From Chryseobacterium tructae (lineage in GTDB: Bacteria; Bacteroidota; Bacteroidia; Flavobacteriales; Weeksellaceae), in the NCBI RefSeq assembly GCF_030409875.1, contig NZ_JAUFQR010000003.1, positions 124,001 through 188,000 on the forward strand: DNA of 64,000 nucleotides, given 5' to 3'. Positions 46,220 through 54,998 of the stretch are shown here, piece after piece. The notes beneath the pieces were generated by a model. That model saw only the letters and a list, made by a program, of their open reading frames with translations. It was not told the origin of the DNA and searched no databases. The position numbers and the translations under genes are program-made. The stretch's first letter is position 1; every line of letters starts with the position of its first letter.

Positions 46220-46591
46220 TTAAAAAACCGGTGGTTTGAAAATGTGATTCAGAAACAGAAAAGAATAAGCTGTTTCATAGATAAAGTTGAAATTGAAAAA
46301 AGTAATTTTTCCAGTAAGAGTAACCTCTGTAATCTCAGGCAGTGTATAGATATCAAGAATTTTCTGCCCTGAGTTTTTTATTTTGTTGAAAGGAGTAGAT
46401 TCTGTCTCGTTATTAGCTTTTGCCAACTCTTTGCTCAGGTAACATTTTCCGTTACAATGAAGCTCAGGTTTAGTTTTATTGACACAAAGGGTATTAACGA
46501 TATAATCATAATTTACAGCATACTCAGCCAGTGGTATCAGAGGTCTGAACACCATATAGCCTATAAAAAGTATGCTGTAAATGAATTTCAT
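46220..46591 (-). CDS. Small exported Cys protein, paralogue A
   Basis: A 123-residue protein with an N-terminal hydrophobic segment (YSILFIGYMVFRPLIPL), then NYDYIVNTLC and the pattern C-x9-C-x3-C (LCVNKTKPELHCNGKCY), and a basic region. It ends in a short hydrophobic FKPPVF. The gene at 48559 encodes a paralogue with the same N-terminal and Cys pattern and FHPPLV at its end. It follows the superoxide dismutase gene by three bases and is therefore in the same operon. The Cys could bind copper; I do not recognise a named family. Confidence 0.7.
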   Translation of the reverse strand: MKFIYSILFIGYMVFRPLIPLAEYAVNYDYIVNTLCVNKTKPELHCNGKCYLSKELAKANNETESTPFNKIKNSGQKILDIYTLPEITEVTLTGKITFFNFNFIYETAYSFLFLNHIFKPPVF

Positions 46592-46594
46592 GAA

Positions 46595-47269
46595 TTATTT
46601 TTTGCTTAAAGCAGCCTCATATCTTTTGCTGACTTCTTTCCAGTTTAACACATTCCAGATCGCTGAAAGATAATCTGCTCTTTTGTTCTGATATTTCAGG
46701 TAATAAGCGTGCTCCCAAACATCGATTCCCAAAATAGGAGTTCCTTTTTCTTCTACGATATCCATCAAAGGATTGTCCTGATTAGGCGTAGAAGAAACGA
46801 AAAGTTTTCCGTTTTTATCCACAGAAAGCCAAGCCCATCCTGATCCGAAACGGTCTGCACCCGCTTTACTCATTTTTTCTTTAAAAGCATCCAGGCTTCC
46901 AAAAGCTTCGTTAATCGCCTTTGCTAATTTTGCTGAAGGCTGAGTATTCTTCTCCGGAGTAAGGATCGTCCAGAAAAGCTCGTGGTTGTAATGTCCGCCG
47001 GCATTATTTCTCACCGCAGGGCTTAATTTGGAAGTTTCGGAAAGGATTTGAATCAATGTTTCCTTTTCCTGTGGAGTTCCGGCAATGGCCTTATTCAAAT
47101 TGGCAGCATACGCTGCACCGTGCTTTGAATAGTGAATCTCCATAGTCTGTGCATCTATTGATCCTTCCAATGCATTGTAAGCATACGGTAAAGGGGTTTG
47201 CTTAAACTGAGCCAGTGTAAACTGAGCCGCAAATACTGCTCCTAAAGCAGCTATTTTCATAATCTTCAT
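46595..47269 (-). CDS. Exported Fe/Mn superoxide dismutase
   Basis: Converts superoxide to oxygen and hydrogen peroxide. The 224-residue protein has a signal peptide ([14 protein letters not shown]) before the usual N-terminal [13 protein letters not shown], so it is probably in the periplasm; most Fe/Mn SODs are cytoplasmic. The metal ligands are visible in [17 protein letters not shown] and [11 protein letters not shown], and Gly-rich FGSGWAWL matches the family. The gene after it encodes the small Cys protein A. It shares no operon with SCO, as 183 bases separate them. Confidence 0.92.
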   Translation of the reverse strand: MKIMKIAALGAVFAAQFTLAQFKQTPLPYAYNALEGSIDAQTMEIHYSKHGAAYAANLNKAIAGTPQEKETLIQILSETSKLSPAVRNNAGGHYNHELFWTILTPEKNTQPSAKLAKAINEAFGSLDAFKEKMSKAGADRFGSGWAWLSVDKNGKLFVSSTPNQDNPLMDIVEEKGTPILGIDVWEHAYYLKYQNKRADYLSAIWNVLNWKEVSKRYEAALSKK

Positions 47270-47452
47270 AATGTTTTGTTATATGGTTTAACAATATTTT
47301 TTTGAAGGATGGAAGTTTGAGGATGGAAGATCGAAGTTATGTAAGTCCCAATATTAAAGCCTTTCCTTTTCTACACTTATTACTTTTTAGAAGACTGATA
47401 TTATTACAGTAAACTATAAGTACTTCCAGCTTCCCTCTTCCTGTCTTCCCTC

Positions 47453-48130
47453 CTAATTCAATAATTTCTTAATGTCCTCAATCAGAATCTCTCTGTCCGG
47501 GTGATACTTTCCGGTTAACTTTGGAGTTTTTCCTTCCGGATCTTCATAGTTTAATCCTGAATAATAAAGGATCGGCATATTTTCTTTATTGTATCTGCAT
47601 CGGATATTTCCTTTTTCATCTACAAGAGCGATCATACCGCTGTGATTAAGACTTTCTGCATCATCTTCCTTATCTCCAACGTAGATATTGAAGTGATCAG
47701 CAAGTTGACCAATATAGGATCTATCCCCTGTTAGGAAATGCCAATTGGGAGATGTAGCTCCAATTCTTTTGGCATGTTCTTTTAACGCTTCCGGAGTATC
47801 ATTTTCCGGATCGATACTGATGGAGATAATTCCAAAATCAGGAGTATTGACCTGGTTTTGAATCGCCTTCATATTGGTATTCATTACCGGACATATCGTA
47901 GGACATTTACTGAAGAAAAACTCTACCAGATATACTTTTCCCAGCATATCTTTATTGGTAATCTTTTTCCCATTTTGATCCGTCAATTCAAAATCAGGAA
48001 CTTTCATCACCGTATAAAGATTCTTTTTAAAATAACCCATCCCTACTCCTATTCCCAGGAATAATAAGGCCATAACAGCAATCGGGATAATGACCTTACT
48101 CTTGTTATTAGTCTGTTTATTTTTGGACAT
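47453..48130 (-). CDS. SCO1/SenC-family copper chaperone
   Basis: Periplasmic copper and thiol chaperone for the Cu-A or Cu-B site of cytochrome oxidase. I chose the ATG at 48130 (MSKNKQTNNKSKVIIPIAVM); an upstream frame would add 18 residues. At 225 residues it has one membrane helix near 14-32 and a thioredoxin-like fold with CxxxC (FFFSKCPTICPVM), and the distal His in LNHSGMIALVDEKG. The start overlaps the end of the YHS gene by 14 bases. Its presence supports a copper role for this region. Confidence 0.92.
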   Translation of the reverse strand: MSKNKQTNNKSKVIIPIAVMALLFLGIGVGMGYFKKNLYTVMKVPDFELTDQNGKKITNKDMLGKVYLVEFFFSKCPTICPVMNTNMKAIQNQVNTPDFGIISISIDPENDTPEALKEHAKRIGATSPNWHFLTGDRSYIGQLADHFNIYVGDKEDDAESLNHSGMIALVDEKGNIRCRYNKENMPILYYSGLNYEDPEGKTPKLTGKYHPDREILIEDIKKLLN

Positions 48131-48389
48131 AACTTGCAGGATTTTTCTTGAATTCATCTTTACAGTAAGAGCTGCAGAAGCCATATATTTTATTTTTATA
48201 TACTGCAGTATCTTTTATAAATCCGGCTGTTTTCATATGACAAATTGGATCTTCTTCATTAACGACTTGCACGTTCTTTATATTCTCTCCGGAAGAGTCC
48301 ATTTTATTTGTATGTTTTACCTGCGGTTCTTTGGCACAGGAAAATAAGGTAATCGACAGCAAAGCCATCAAAATAATTGGAGATTTCAT
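48117..48389 (-). CDS. YHS-domain lipoprotein
   Basis: A 90-residue lipoprotein with lipobox (SITLFSC, Cys18). The YHS domain is in the second half: DPICHMKTAGFIKDTAVYKNKIYGFCSSYCKDEFKKNP. The Cys and His residues suggest metal binding; YHS domains are found near copper systems and in P-type ATPases. It overlaps the SCO gene by 14 bases, so the two are translationally coupled. It is probably a periplasmic metal carrier. Confidence 0.85.
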   Translation of the reverse strand: MKSPIILMALLSITLFSCAKEPQVKHTNKMDSSGENIKNVQVVNEEDPICHMKTAGFIKDTAVYKNKIYGFCSSYCKDEFKKNPASYVQK

Positions 48390-48558
48390 TTTAATAATAA
48401 ATTGAAATTAATACTATTGATAAAATTACGGGATTAAACAATACATCAAAATAAATTATACGACACATTGAAATCGCATAGAAGATTTCCTTCTAAATCT
48501 GCAATGAATTGTTTATATAGACCTTATCTAAAACTAAAATCTTAGTTCAATATTAAAA

Positions 48559-48921
48559 TTAAACTAAAGGAGGGTGAAATATTCTGGAAAAATAATCTGA
48601 AGAATGGGAATCAAAGTAACCTGAATCTGAAACTTTTACCAGCGGTTCAGGATCTTTTTTGTTTGAAAAAGAAAGAATTTCATGAGAGATAAAAACATCC
48701 AGTCCGGCAATTTTTACTGTCTGTGAAGTATTGGACTGTTTTTCTGTTTTTGCCAGTTCTTTCTCCACATAACACTTCCCTTTACAGGTAGCCTGTGGGA
48801 TGTCTCTTTTTTCACAAAGGTTTTTTACAATATAATCATAGTTTACCGCATAGTTTACCAGTGGCAAAACGGGACGTATTGCAACCGTAAAAATGATAAA
48901 TATGGATATGAATAACCTCAA
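48559..48921 (-). CDS. Small exported Cys protein, paralogue B
   Basis: A 120-residue protein with the hydrophobic start FISIFIIFTVAIRPVLPL, then NYAVNYDYIVKNLCEKRD and the same C-x9-C-x3-C pattern (LCEKRDIPQATCKGKCY) as the protein encoded at 46220. It ends SRIFHPPLV. It precedes the YHS and SCO genes (gap 169 bases) and is probably transcribed from a nearby promoter. The two paralogues differ in the middle, so this is an older duplication. The role is unknown, but the Cys pattern and location suggest copper binding. Confidence 0.72.
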   Translation of the reverse strand: MRLFISIFIIFTVAIRPVLPLVNYAVNYDYIVKNLCEKRDIPQATCKGKCYVEKELAKTEKQSNTSQTVKIAGLDVFISHEILSFSNKKDPEPLVKVSDSGYFDSHSSDYFSRIFHPPLV

Positions 48922-48959
48922 TTCTTCAGTTCTGTGTTACAAATATACTACTTCAAAAT

Positions 48960-49184
48960 TGTTTTCTGTTGTATTTATGATGAATGTCATTGATGGTTTT
49001 TCCTATTTTGTTGGAATACATAAAGCCACAGAGAGCTTTTAAGATTACGTCTTTAACGTACGAAGACTTTATCTGCTATAAACATGAATGCTGGATATTA
49101 ATGGCCACGAATGCACGAATAAATTTATTTGGCTTACAACCTATGTGTCTATGTGGTTTAAATTTTTTCTAACCACATAGATTT
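48960..49184. repeat. Intergenic repeat pieces at the IS110 3' end
   Basis: No gene is seen. It contains 'aagccacagagagcttttaag', the piece GCCACGAATGCACGAATA at 49104-49121, and an inverted repeat CTATGTGGTT / AACCACATAG near 49151-49180. The first piece recurs inverted at 50479-50496. Confidence 0.55.
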
Positions 49185-50233
49185 CTATGTTAATAAGCAA
49201 GTATTATAAGTGTTTTTTATTGATAAAAATTCTTCTTTTGGAAAAAATGGCTGTTTTCGTTTGATTACGGCCATTATTCGATGTACTAATTTGTTTCTTA
49301 TAGCATTAAGAACACTCATTTTATTTTTACCCTCTTCTACTTTTCTCAGAAAATAGGTCTTTAATTCCTTGTCTGCTCGTATACTTGCCATGGCAGATAA
49401 ATGAAGCAGCTTTTTCAGTTTTTGATTCGCCATTTTCGATACACGTTCTTTTTTTACGATGGTTCCTGATTGATTTTTGAACGGAACAACTCCTGCATAA
49501 CAAGCAAGGTGTTTAGCATTATCAAACGATTTGAAGTTATTGGTAATGATGATCAAATTAAGAGCACATTGAGTTCCGATTCCAGGAATGGAAATCAAAA
49601 GTTCTTTGTTTTTCTTAATCTCATCTTGGATTTCCATAAGTTCTGAAAGCTGATTTTCTATTGTTTTTATAGATGTGGTAAGAGTTTTCAGCGTTTTTGA
49701 AAAGGCTTGGGTCAATAGCTTAAACACATACACATCGTGACTTTTGGCTTCCCTTAATTGATTTTCCAAAGCCGTTTTTTGCAATAGTAAAGTATCACGG
49801 GATTTAGCCAGCACGTTCATTCGTTGTATAACTTCCTCTGATTCCTCATAAGGCATTATTTTATCGTGATAGCGAACAGCGTATTCTGCAATTCTTCTGG
49901 CATCTTTTTCGATCATCTTTTTCCTCTTAAATCACTGGCTGCTTTTTTTGATTTTTAACAGGATGTTCCACCCAAAAGCAGATACTCTGATTTTTGAACA
50001 AAAACTTCTCTAATGGTCGGTTATAAATTCCAGTATTTTTCGCAGCAAATCAAAAGGTCTTCTTTGGTTATTTTTCAGAAGCTTTAAAAATACCTTTCAA
50101 AAAAATGAAGATATTCCTTTCTCTGTGTTGGGAATGATCTGCTCACATTGGATCTTATACTCAGAATCCATTATAGCACAATCTAATTTTTGATTTGGAA
50201 ATATCAATGCCGATAACGTACTTTTTGTCTCAT
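49185..50233 (-). pseudogene. IS110-family transposase, N-terminal half disrupted
   Basis: Bridge-RNA-guided recombinase of the IS110 family. The C-terminal half (49916-49185) is open over 243 codons and has the Transposase_20 signature LISIPGIGTQCALNLIII, CYAGVVPFKNQSGT and KLLHLSAMASIRADKELKTYF. The N-terminal DEDD domain is readable upstream from ATG 50233: KYVIGIDISKSKLDCAIMD, LICCENTGIYNRPLEKFL, FWVEHPVK and DLRGKDDRKDARRIAEY. The frame shifts repeatedly at A or T runs of five or more: I count at least eight length changes in about 330 bases, and no other damage. The catalytic Asp (IDIS) and ENTG residues remain. The gene is inactive as written, but this could be sequencing error in a multicopy element. 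Confidence 0.85.
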
Positions 50234-50254
50234 AACTTTTTTTGAGGTTATCAT

Positions 50255-50400
50255 TCACATTGAGAATCGTGTCTAAGCCCTTGATAATAGGTCTCGAACC
50301 TAAATTTCTATAATGACCTTATTCTCAAAGAAACAGGGTTCATAATCTATGTATAGGCCTCGAATCCTTGGACACATAATGGTTCACCCTGTTTCTTGTG
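50255..50400 (-). ncRNA. Candidate IS110 bridge RNA
   Basis: The region just upstream of the transposase start on its strand can fold into two hairpins. The first has a perfect 12-bp stem (50328-50339 / 50386-50397; AAGAAACAGGGT / ACCCTGTTTCTT) with a 46-base loop. The second has an outer stem GAGAAT / ATTCTC (50262-50267 / 50321-50326) and an inner hairpin AGGT-CTCGA-ACCT at 50289-50301. Both loops contain CTCGAA on the forward strand (GCCTCGAATCC and GTCTCGAACCT). IS110 elements are known to encode a bridge RNA with two loops here, one pairing with target and one with donor DNA. The assignment is by position and fold only. Confidence 0.6.
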
Positions 50401-50675
50401 AATGCTTTTATTTTGTAAACTTAATTTCTTTTTACAAACTAAAGGGTACATAGAAAATATTCTAAAGTATAATCTTTCTATTCGTGCATTCGTGGCAAAA
50501 TAATTAATGACAGATCGCACAGATGATTGTGGATAAAAATCTGCGTAATCAGCAAAATCTGCGAGAGTTCTTATCTCTTTACAACAATCTGTTACCTATA
50601 AAATTAATAAAACTGTATCTGTTATCATTCTCATATTATAACGAACTTTGATTACAAGGCTTCAGAATCTATATC

Positions 50676-51194
50676 ATGATCCAGATAAGAACCGCTACTG
50701 CAGAAGATGCCCAACATATTGCATTGCTGGGAAGGTTAACTTTCACAGAAACATTCTCGGAACACTTCCGGGATCCAAAAGATTTGTTTGATTATTTTGA
50801 AAGAACCTTCAGTGTTGATAAAATCAGGAGCAGTATACAAAATCCTAATAATAAATTCTGGATGGCCTTTTGGAATGAACTTCCAATTGGATATGCAAAA
50901 CTAAAAGTGAATTCACCTACTGATTTTATTGATTCAGCTGATGTTTCTCAACTACAGAAGATCTACGTTCTTAAAGAATTTTTGGAGAAAAAAGCAGGAA
51001 AAGCATTGATGGATGAACTAATGGCTTCTTTCGAAAATTCTGGTCAGAAACATATCTGGTTATCCGTTTTAAACTCCAATGAGAGAGCGTTACAGTTTTA
51101 TGATAAAAACGGTTTTTCCAAAGTTGGAGAACATCAATTCAGTATTGGAAAAGAGGATTTTGATTTCTTTGCCTTATCAAAACAGAAAATTTAG
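50676..51194 (+). CDS. GNAT-family N-acetyltransferase
   Basis: A 172-residue acetyltransferase using acetyl-CoA. The N-terminal MIQIRTATAEDAQHIALLGRLTFTETF is a typical GNAT start. Motif A, at about 100-125, reads SQLQKIYVLKEFLEKKAGKALMDEL, with the pyrophosphate-binding loop slightly altered (EKKAGKAL for the usual Q/R-x-x-G-x-G/A). The C-terminal ALQFYDKNGFSKVGEHQF is motif B. The substrate is unknown. It is a single gene between the IS110 relic and repeat-rich DNA. Confidence 0.88.
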   Translation: MIQIRTATAEDAQHIALLGRLTFTETFSEHFRDPKDLFDYFERTFSVDKIRSSIQNPNNKFWMAFWNELPIGYAKLKVNSPTDFIDSADVSQLQKIYVLKEFLEKKAGKALMDELMASFENSGQKHIWLSVLNSNERALQFYDKNGFSKVGEHQFSIGKEDFDFFALSKQKI

Positions 51195-51607
51195 TTCTTT
51201 ATAAAAGTTTAATCTTGTTAAGCTCTGTTGTTTTTCGGCAGGGCTTTTTCTTTGTTGCTATTGCTGTTGGAATGCGCAAGGGCGCTAAGAATTTTTAAAA
51301 GACTAATATTTTTAAGACGCTAGGATTTTATCTGCGATAAAATTAGAGACTGCTTATTTGTGGCTAAGATCATTTTCATGGAAAAAGTTGTTAAAACCTT
51401 ATAGGTTTATACTGAACGGTTCAAACAAAATAATTACAAATTAGTACCGAAAATCTTTGATTTTCTTGCGCCTTAAAAACAGTATATATTCAAAAAGCCT
51501 TGCGCCCTTGCGTATTCCAACAAACATTTTATTAATATTTATAAAAAAGACTCCGCTGTAACCAGCAGAGCCTTCATTAATATAATATAGTTGTATGTTA
51601 TTCAATT
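51195..51607. repeat. Intergenic region with repeat pieces
   Basis: A 413-base gap with no gene. It holds an inverted pair 'cgcaagggcgctaag' near 51277 and 'ccttgcgcccttgcg' near 51500, and the palindrome GAAAATC-TTT-GATTTTC at 51449-51465. These recur in other gaps of the window. Confidence 0.6.
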
Positions 51608-53599
51608 TTAAAACTTCATTCGCTGAATTCTTACTGCATTTAAGATTGCCAGCAAAGCAACTCCAACATCTGCAAAAACGGCTTCCCACATCGTTGCCAG
51701 ACCTCCTGCTCCAAGTACAAGTACAACTGCTTTTACCGCAAAGGCCAGGATAATATTCTGCCAAACAATTTTTTTCGTTTGTTTACCAATATTGATCGCC
51801 ATTGGAATTTTACTTGGTTTATCATCCTGAATAACGACATCCGCAGTTTCAATCGTAGCATCACTTCCTAAACCTCCCATTGCAATTCCCACGTCACTTA
51901 AAGCAACTACCGGAGCATCATTCACACCATCCCCTACAAAGGCAACGGTTTGATTTTTTGCTTTGATCTCTTTTACTTTATTCACTTTATCTTCCGGAAG
52001 AAGATCTCCAAATGCATTATCAATTCCCAACTGATCGGCTACATATTTTACTACGGTTCCTTTATCTCCACTCAACATAGTAGCTTTCACTCCCATTTTG
52101 TGAAGATTATCAACGGTTTCTTTTGCATCTGCTTTAATACTGTCTGCGATGGTAATATATCCTGCGAATTTTTTATCATACGCAACAGCAATAAGGGTAT
52201 ACACAATATTAGCATGATTGATATCGTAGCTGATATTGAATTTATCCATTAATTTAAAGTTCCCTACCAGCAATTCTTTTCCATTAACTGCTGCTTTCAA
52301 TCCGTGACCTGCAATTTCTTCTACATCATCCATCGGAATGGAATAATTAATATCTCCTACATAATTGTGAATGGCAGTAGCTACCGGGTGTGTACTTTTA
52401 CTTTCCAGCAGATTGACCAACTGCATGATTTCATCTTTATTGAATTCAGAGCTCATGCTTACTTCCTGAACTTTGAAAACTCCTTCCGTCATGGTTCCGG
52501 TTTTATCCATCACTACATTCTGAATCTCTGCAATGCTATCGAGAAAATTGCTTCCTTTAAATAAAATTCCGTTTCTACTGGCTGCTCCGATTCCTCCAAA
52601 GTATCCTAGCGGAATAGAAATTACTAAGGCACAAGGGCATGAAATTACAAGGAAGATCAATGCTCTGTACAACCAATCTCTAAACAGATAATCGCTGACA
52701 AAGAAGTAAGGCAAGAAAGTAATTCCTATCGCCAGAAATACGACAATCGGCGTGTATACTTTTGCAAATTTTCTGATGAATAATTCTGTAGGCGCTTTCT
52801 GAGCGGTTGCGTTTTGAACCAACTCCAATATTTTACTTAATTTACTGTCTTCATAAGCAGTAGTTACTTTTACCAAAGCAATACTATTCATATTAATCAT
52901 CCCCGCCAAAACAACTTCACCTTTATTTTTGGTATCCGGTTTACTTTCCCCGGTCAAAGCTGCGGTATTGAATGAAGCTGAATCGGAAATCAGTTCTCCA
53001 TCCAGTGCCAGCTTTTCACCAGGTTTTAACTGGATCACATCTCCTATTTTGGTTTCTTTAGCTTTAATGGTTTTAGGCTGATTATTTTCCATAATAGTAA
53101 CCTCATCAGGTCGTTGATCTAATAAAGCTTTGATATTTCCTTTCGCTCTGGTTACCGCCATAGACTGAAAAACCTCTCCTACTGCATAAAAAAGCATTAC
53201 CGCAACTCCTTCAGGATATTCTCCGATCGCAAAGGCTCCAATGGTGGCAATACTCATCAGAAAGAATTCTGAAAAGACATCACCTTTCATAATGCTTTTA
53301 AAAGCATCTTTCAATACTGGGAATCCCACAGGGATATAAGCTGCCAGGAACCATACTAATCGTACCCAGCCAGTAAACCATGCTGGTTTTATATAGTTAT
53401 CAAAAGCAATTCCTAATAATAAGATCACAAAAGATATAATCGCGGGCAAAAACATTTGAAAGGTGGTCTGATCGCCAGTGTCATGAGAATGACCATGGTC
53501 ATCATGATCGTGGTCATGGTTATGCCCATCTCCTTCTGAATGATTATGAGTATGTCCTTTCGGATCTTTTTCCGGGGTTGTACTACAGCATTTTTCCAT
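51608..53599 (-). CDS. zntA: Zn/Cd/Pb-type P1B ATPase
   Basis: Exports divalent metal ions with ATP. I chose the ATG at 53599 (MEKCCSTTPEKDPKG) because a longer start adds 14 residues before the Cys-Cys pair. The 663-residue protein has a His-rich N-terminal tail (HTHNHSEGDGHNHDHDHDDHG) and no classic GMxCxxC domain. The ATPase core has the CPC membrane motif (SCPCALVIS), the phosphorylation site DKTGTMT, the HP motif (STHPVATAI), and GDGVNDAPV. The C-terminal helices carry Lys and Asp typical of Zn/Cd pumps. It is the last gene of a four-gene metal efflux cluster. Confidence 0.9.
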   Translation of the reverse strand: MEKCCSTTPEKDPKGHTHNHSEGDGHNHDHDHDDHGHSHDTGDQTTFQMFLPAIISFVILLLGIAFDNYIKPAWFTGWVRLVWFLAAYIPVGFPVLKDAFKSIMKGDVFSEFFLMSIATIGAFAIGEYPEGVAVMLFYAVGEVFQSMAVTRAKGNIKALLDQRPDEVTIMENNQPKTIKAKETKIGDVIQLKPGEKLALDGELISDSASFNTAALTGESKPDTKNKGEVVLAGMINMNSIALVKVTTAYEDSKLSKILELVQNATAQKAPTELFIRKFAKVYTPIVVFLAIGITFLPYFFVSDYLFRDWLYRALIFLVISCPCALVISIPLGYFGGIGAASRNGILFKGSNFLDSIAEIQNVVMDKTGTMTEGVFKVQEVSMSSEFNKDEIMQLVNLLESKSTHPVATAIHNYVGDINYSIPMDDVEEIAGHGLKAAVNGKELLVGNFKLMDKFNISYDINHANIVYTLIAVAYDKKFAGYITIADSIKADAKETVDNLHKMGVKATMLSGDKGTVVKYVADQLGIDNAFGDLLPEDKVNKVKEIKAKNQTVAFVGDGVNDAPVVALSDVGIAMGGLGSDATIETADVVIQDDKPSKIPMAINIGKQTKKIVWQNIILAFAVKAVVLVLGAGGLATMWEAVFADVGVALLAILNAVRIQRMKF

Positions 53600-53693
53600 A
53601 ACTGATATTTTTATACAAATGTAAGGGTGAGACTGATGCAATGCTATTGCAAACTTTCAAGACAATTTTCACAGATTCCTTTAGCAAAGAGTC

Positions 53694-54062
53694 TTATTTC
53701 ATCAATTCGGAAATTGGTTTGTATATTTCCGGAAAGGAAATATCCTCTTTACAGGTGGTCTGTTTGCATATTTTACAATAGAAATGGAGATGCCAGTCTT
53801 TATGTGTTTTTTCATCACAATCGTCATCACATAACTTGTATTTTGTGGTGGTATTTTCCTGGATGCTGTGAACGATTCCCTTTTCTTCAAAGGTTTTTAA
53901 TGTTCTGTAAATGGTAATTCGGTCTGCATTCTCAAAGTGATTTTCTATTTCAGACAAAGACAATGCTGCGTCTTGTGAGCTTAAAAAATCATACACCAAA
54001 ATCCTCATACTGGTAGGCTTGGTATTTTTATCGATGAGTTTGTTTTCTATATCTTTTTTCAT
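53694..54062 (-). CDS. Fur-family transcriptional regulator
   Basis: A 122-residue metal-sensing repressor. The N-terminal winged helix (about 1-75) has LSLSEIENHFENADRITIYRTLKTFEEKGIVHSI, and the C-terminal part has metal-binding residues (DDDCDE, HKDWHLHFYCKICKQTTC) including the CxxC zinc site. The length is near that of short Fur proteins. It lies 94 bases upstream of the P-type ATPase gene and 18 bases after the CDF gene, so it probably controls this cluster. The metal is not clear: Zur- and PerR-like readings are both possible. Confidence 0.9.
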   Translation of the reverse strand: MKKDIENKLIDKNTKPTSMRILVYDFLSSQDAALSLSEIENHFENADRITIYRTLKTFEEKGIVHSIQENTTTKYKLCDDDCDEKTHKDWHLHFYCKICKQTTCKEDISFPEIYKPISELMK

Positions 54063-54080
54063 TTTTAGTCTTTTAAAATA

Positions 54081-54984
54081 TTACAGATGTACTTCATTTT
54101 CTTCGTACCCTTCTTCCTCTATCTGAAATGTTGTATGGTTTATTTTAAAATTTTCAACAGTGGTATCTGTCAGTGTTTTTAACAATTGATTCTGGGAAAC
54201 TCCGTTATCTTTAACCACGTGAGCACTCATCGCATTGACACTTGAAGTCAGTGACCATACATGTAGATCATGCACATTTTTCACGCCCTGAACCTGCTCC
54301 AATGATTTTCTTAATGTATGAATATCCACATCCGCCGGAGTTCCTTCTAATAATACATTGATTGCTTCTTTTAACAGTCTCCATGTTCTAGGGAATATTA
54401 ATAATCCAATCGCTGCTGAAATCAATGGATCGGCATAATACCAGCCTGTTGTCAGCATAATAATACCAGCAATCATTACCCCTACGGAAGTCAGCATATC
54501 GGAAAGTACTTCAAAATAAGCGCCTTTCATATTCAAACTTCCTTCTGAATCTTTTCTAAGAATCATCATCCCGACAATATTGACCAATAACCCAATTCCT
54601 GCTACAATCAACATAGATTTACTCTGTACTTCCGGCGGATTCTGAAATCGCTTATACGCTTCAAACAGTACATATATCGAAATTCCCAACAAAACGACAG
54701 CATTGATAACTGCTGCTAATATTTCGGTACGATAATATCCATACGTTCTGGAAGGATCTGCTTTTTTCTCGCCTATTTTTATGGCTATAAATGCCAGCAA
54801 GAGTCCTACTACATCAGTCAGCATGTGAGCAGCATCTGCCAATAATGCAAGACTGTTAGTTACAATTCCGCCTATGACCTCAGCAATAAGATAGGTTCCG
54901 CTAAGGCAAAGTACGATCAGCAAGTTTTTTTTTATGTCTGCTTGCTGCGGAGGGAGTTTGTATTTGTGTTTGGGTATTTTCCAT
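54081..54984 (-). CDS. czcD: CDF-family cation efflux protein, N-terminal frame uncertain
   Basis: Cation diffusion facilitator that exports Zn, Co or Cd in exchange for protons. The body shows six membrane helices with the HxxxD metal motif LLADAAHMLTDV, a second DPLISAAIG segment and the C-terminal domain with VHDLHVWSLTSSVNAMSAHV. The natural start is probably the ATG at 54984 (MENTQTQIQTPSAASRHKK), but a run of nine A (54925-54933 on the forward strand, as T) shifts the frame. With one base fewer it reads HKKNLLIVLCLSGTYLIAE. The body as written opens only at a TTG at 54923. The run length is a likely sequencing error. It overlaps nothing and precedes the Fur gene by 18 bases. Confidence 0.82.
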
Positions 54985-54998
54985 AGTTAATGGCTTAT

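Larger units (their letters stand above)
49104..50496. repeat. 18-bp inverted repeat flanking the IS110 segment
   Basis: GCCACGAATGCACGAATA at 49104-49121 and its exact reverse complement at 50479-50496 bracket the transposase relic and the candidate bridge RNA. They are part of the dispersed intergenic repeat family, so they may be target copies, not the element's ends. Confidence 0.7.

Noticed and set aside
51441..51764. Open frame at the 3' end of the P-type ATPase region
   Set aside because: The start is an out-of-frame reading of the ATPase gene and the end runs into repeat-rich DNA; it has no coherent domain.
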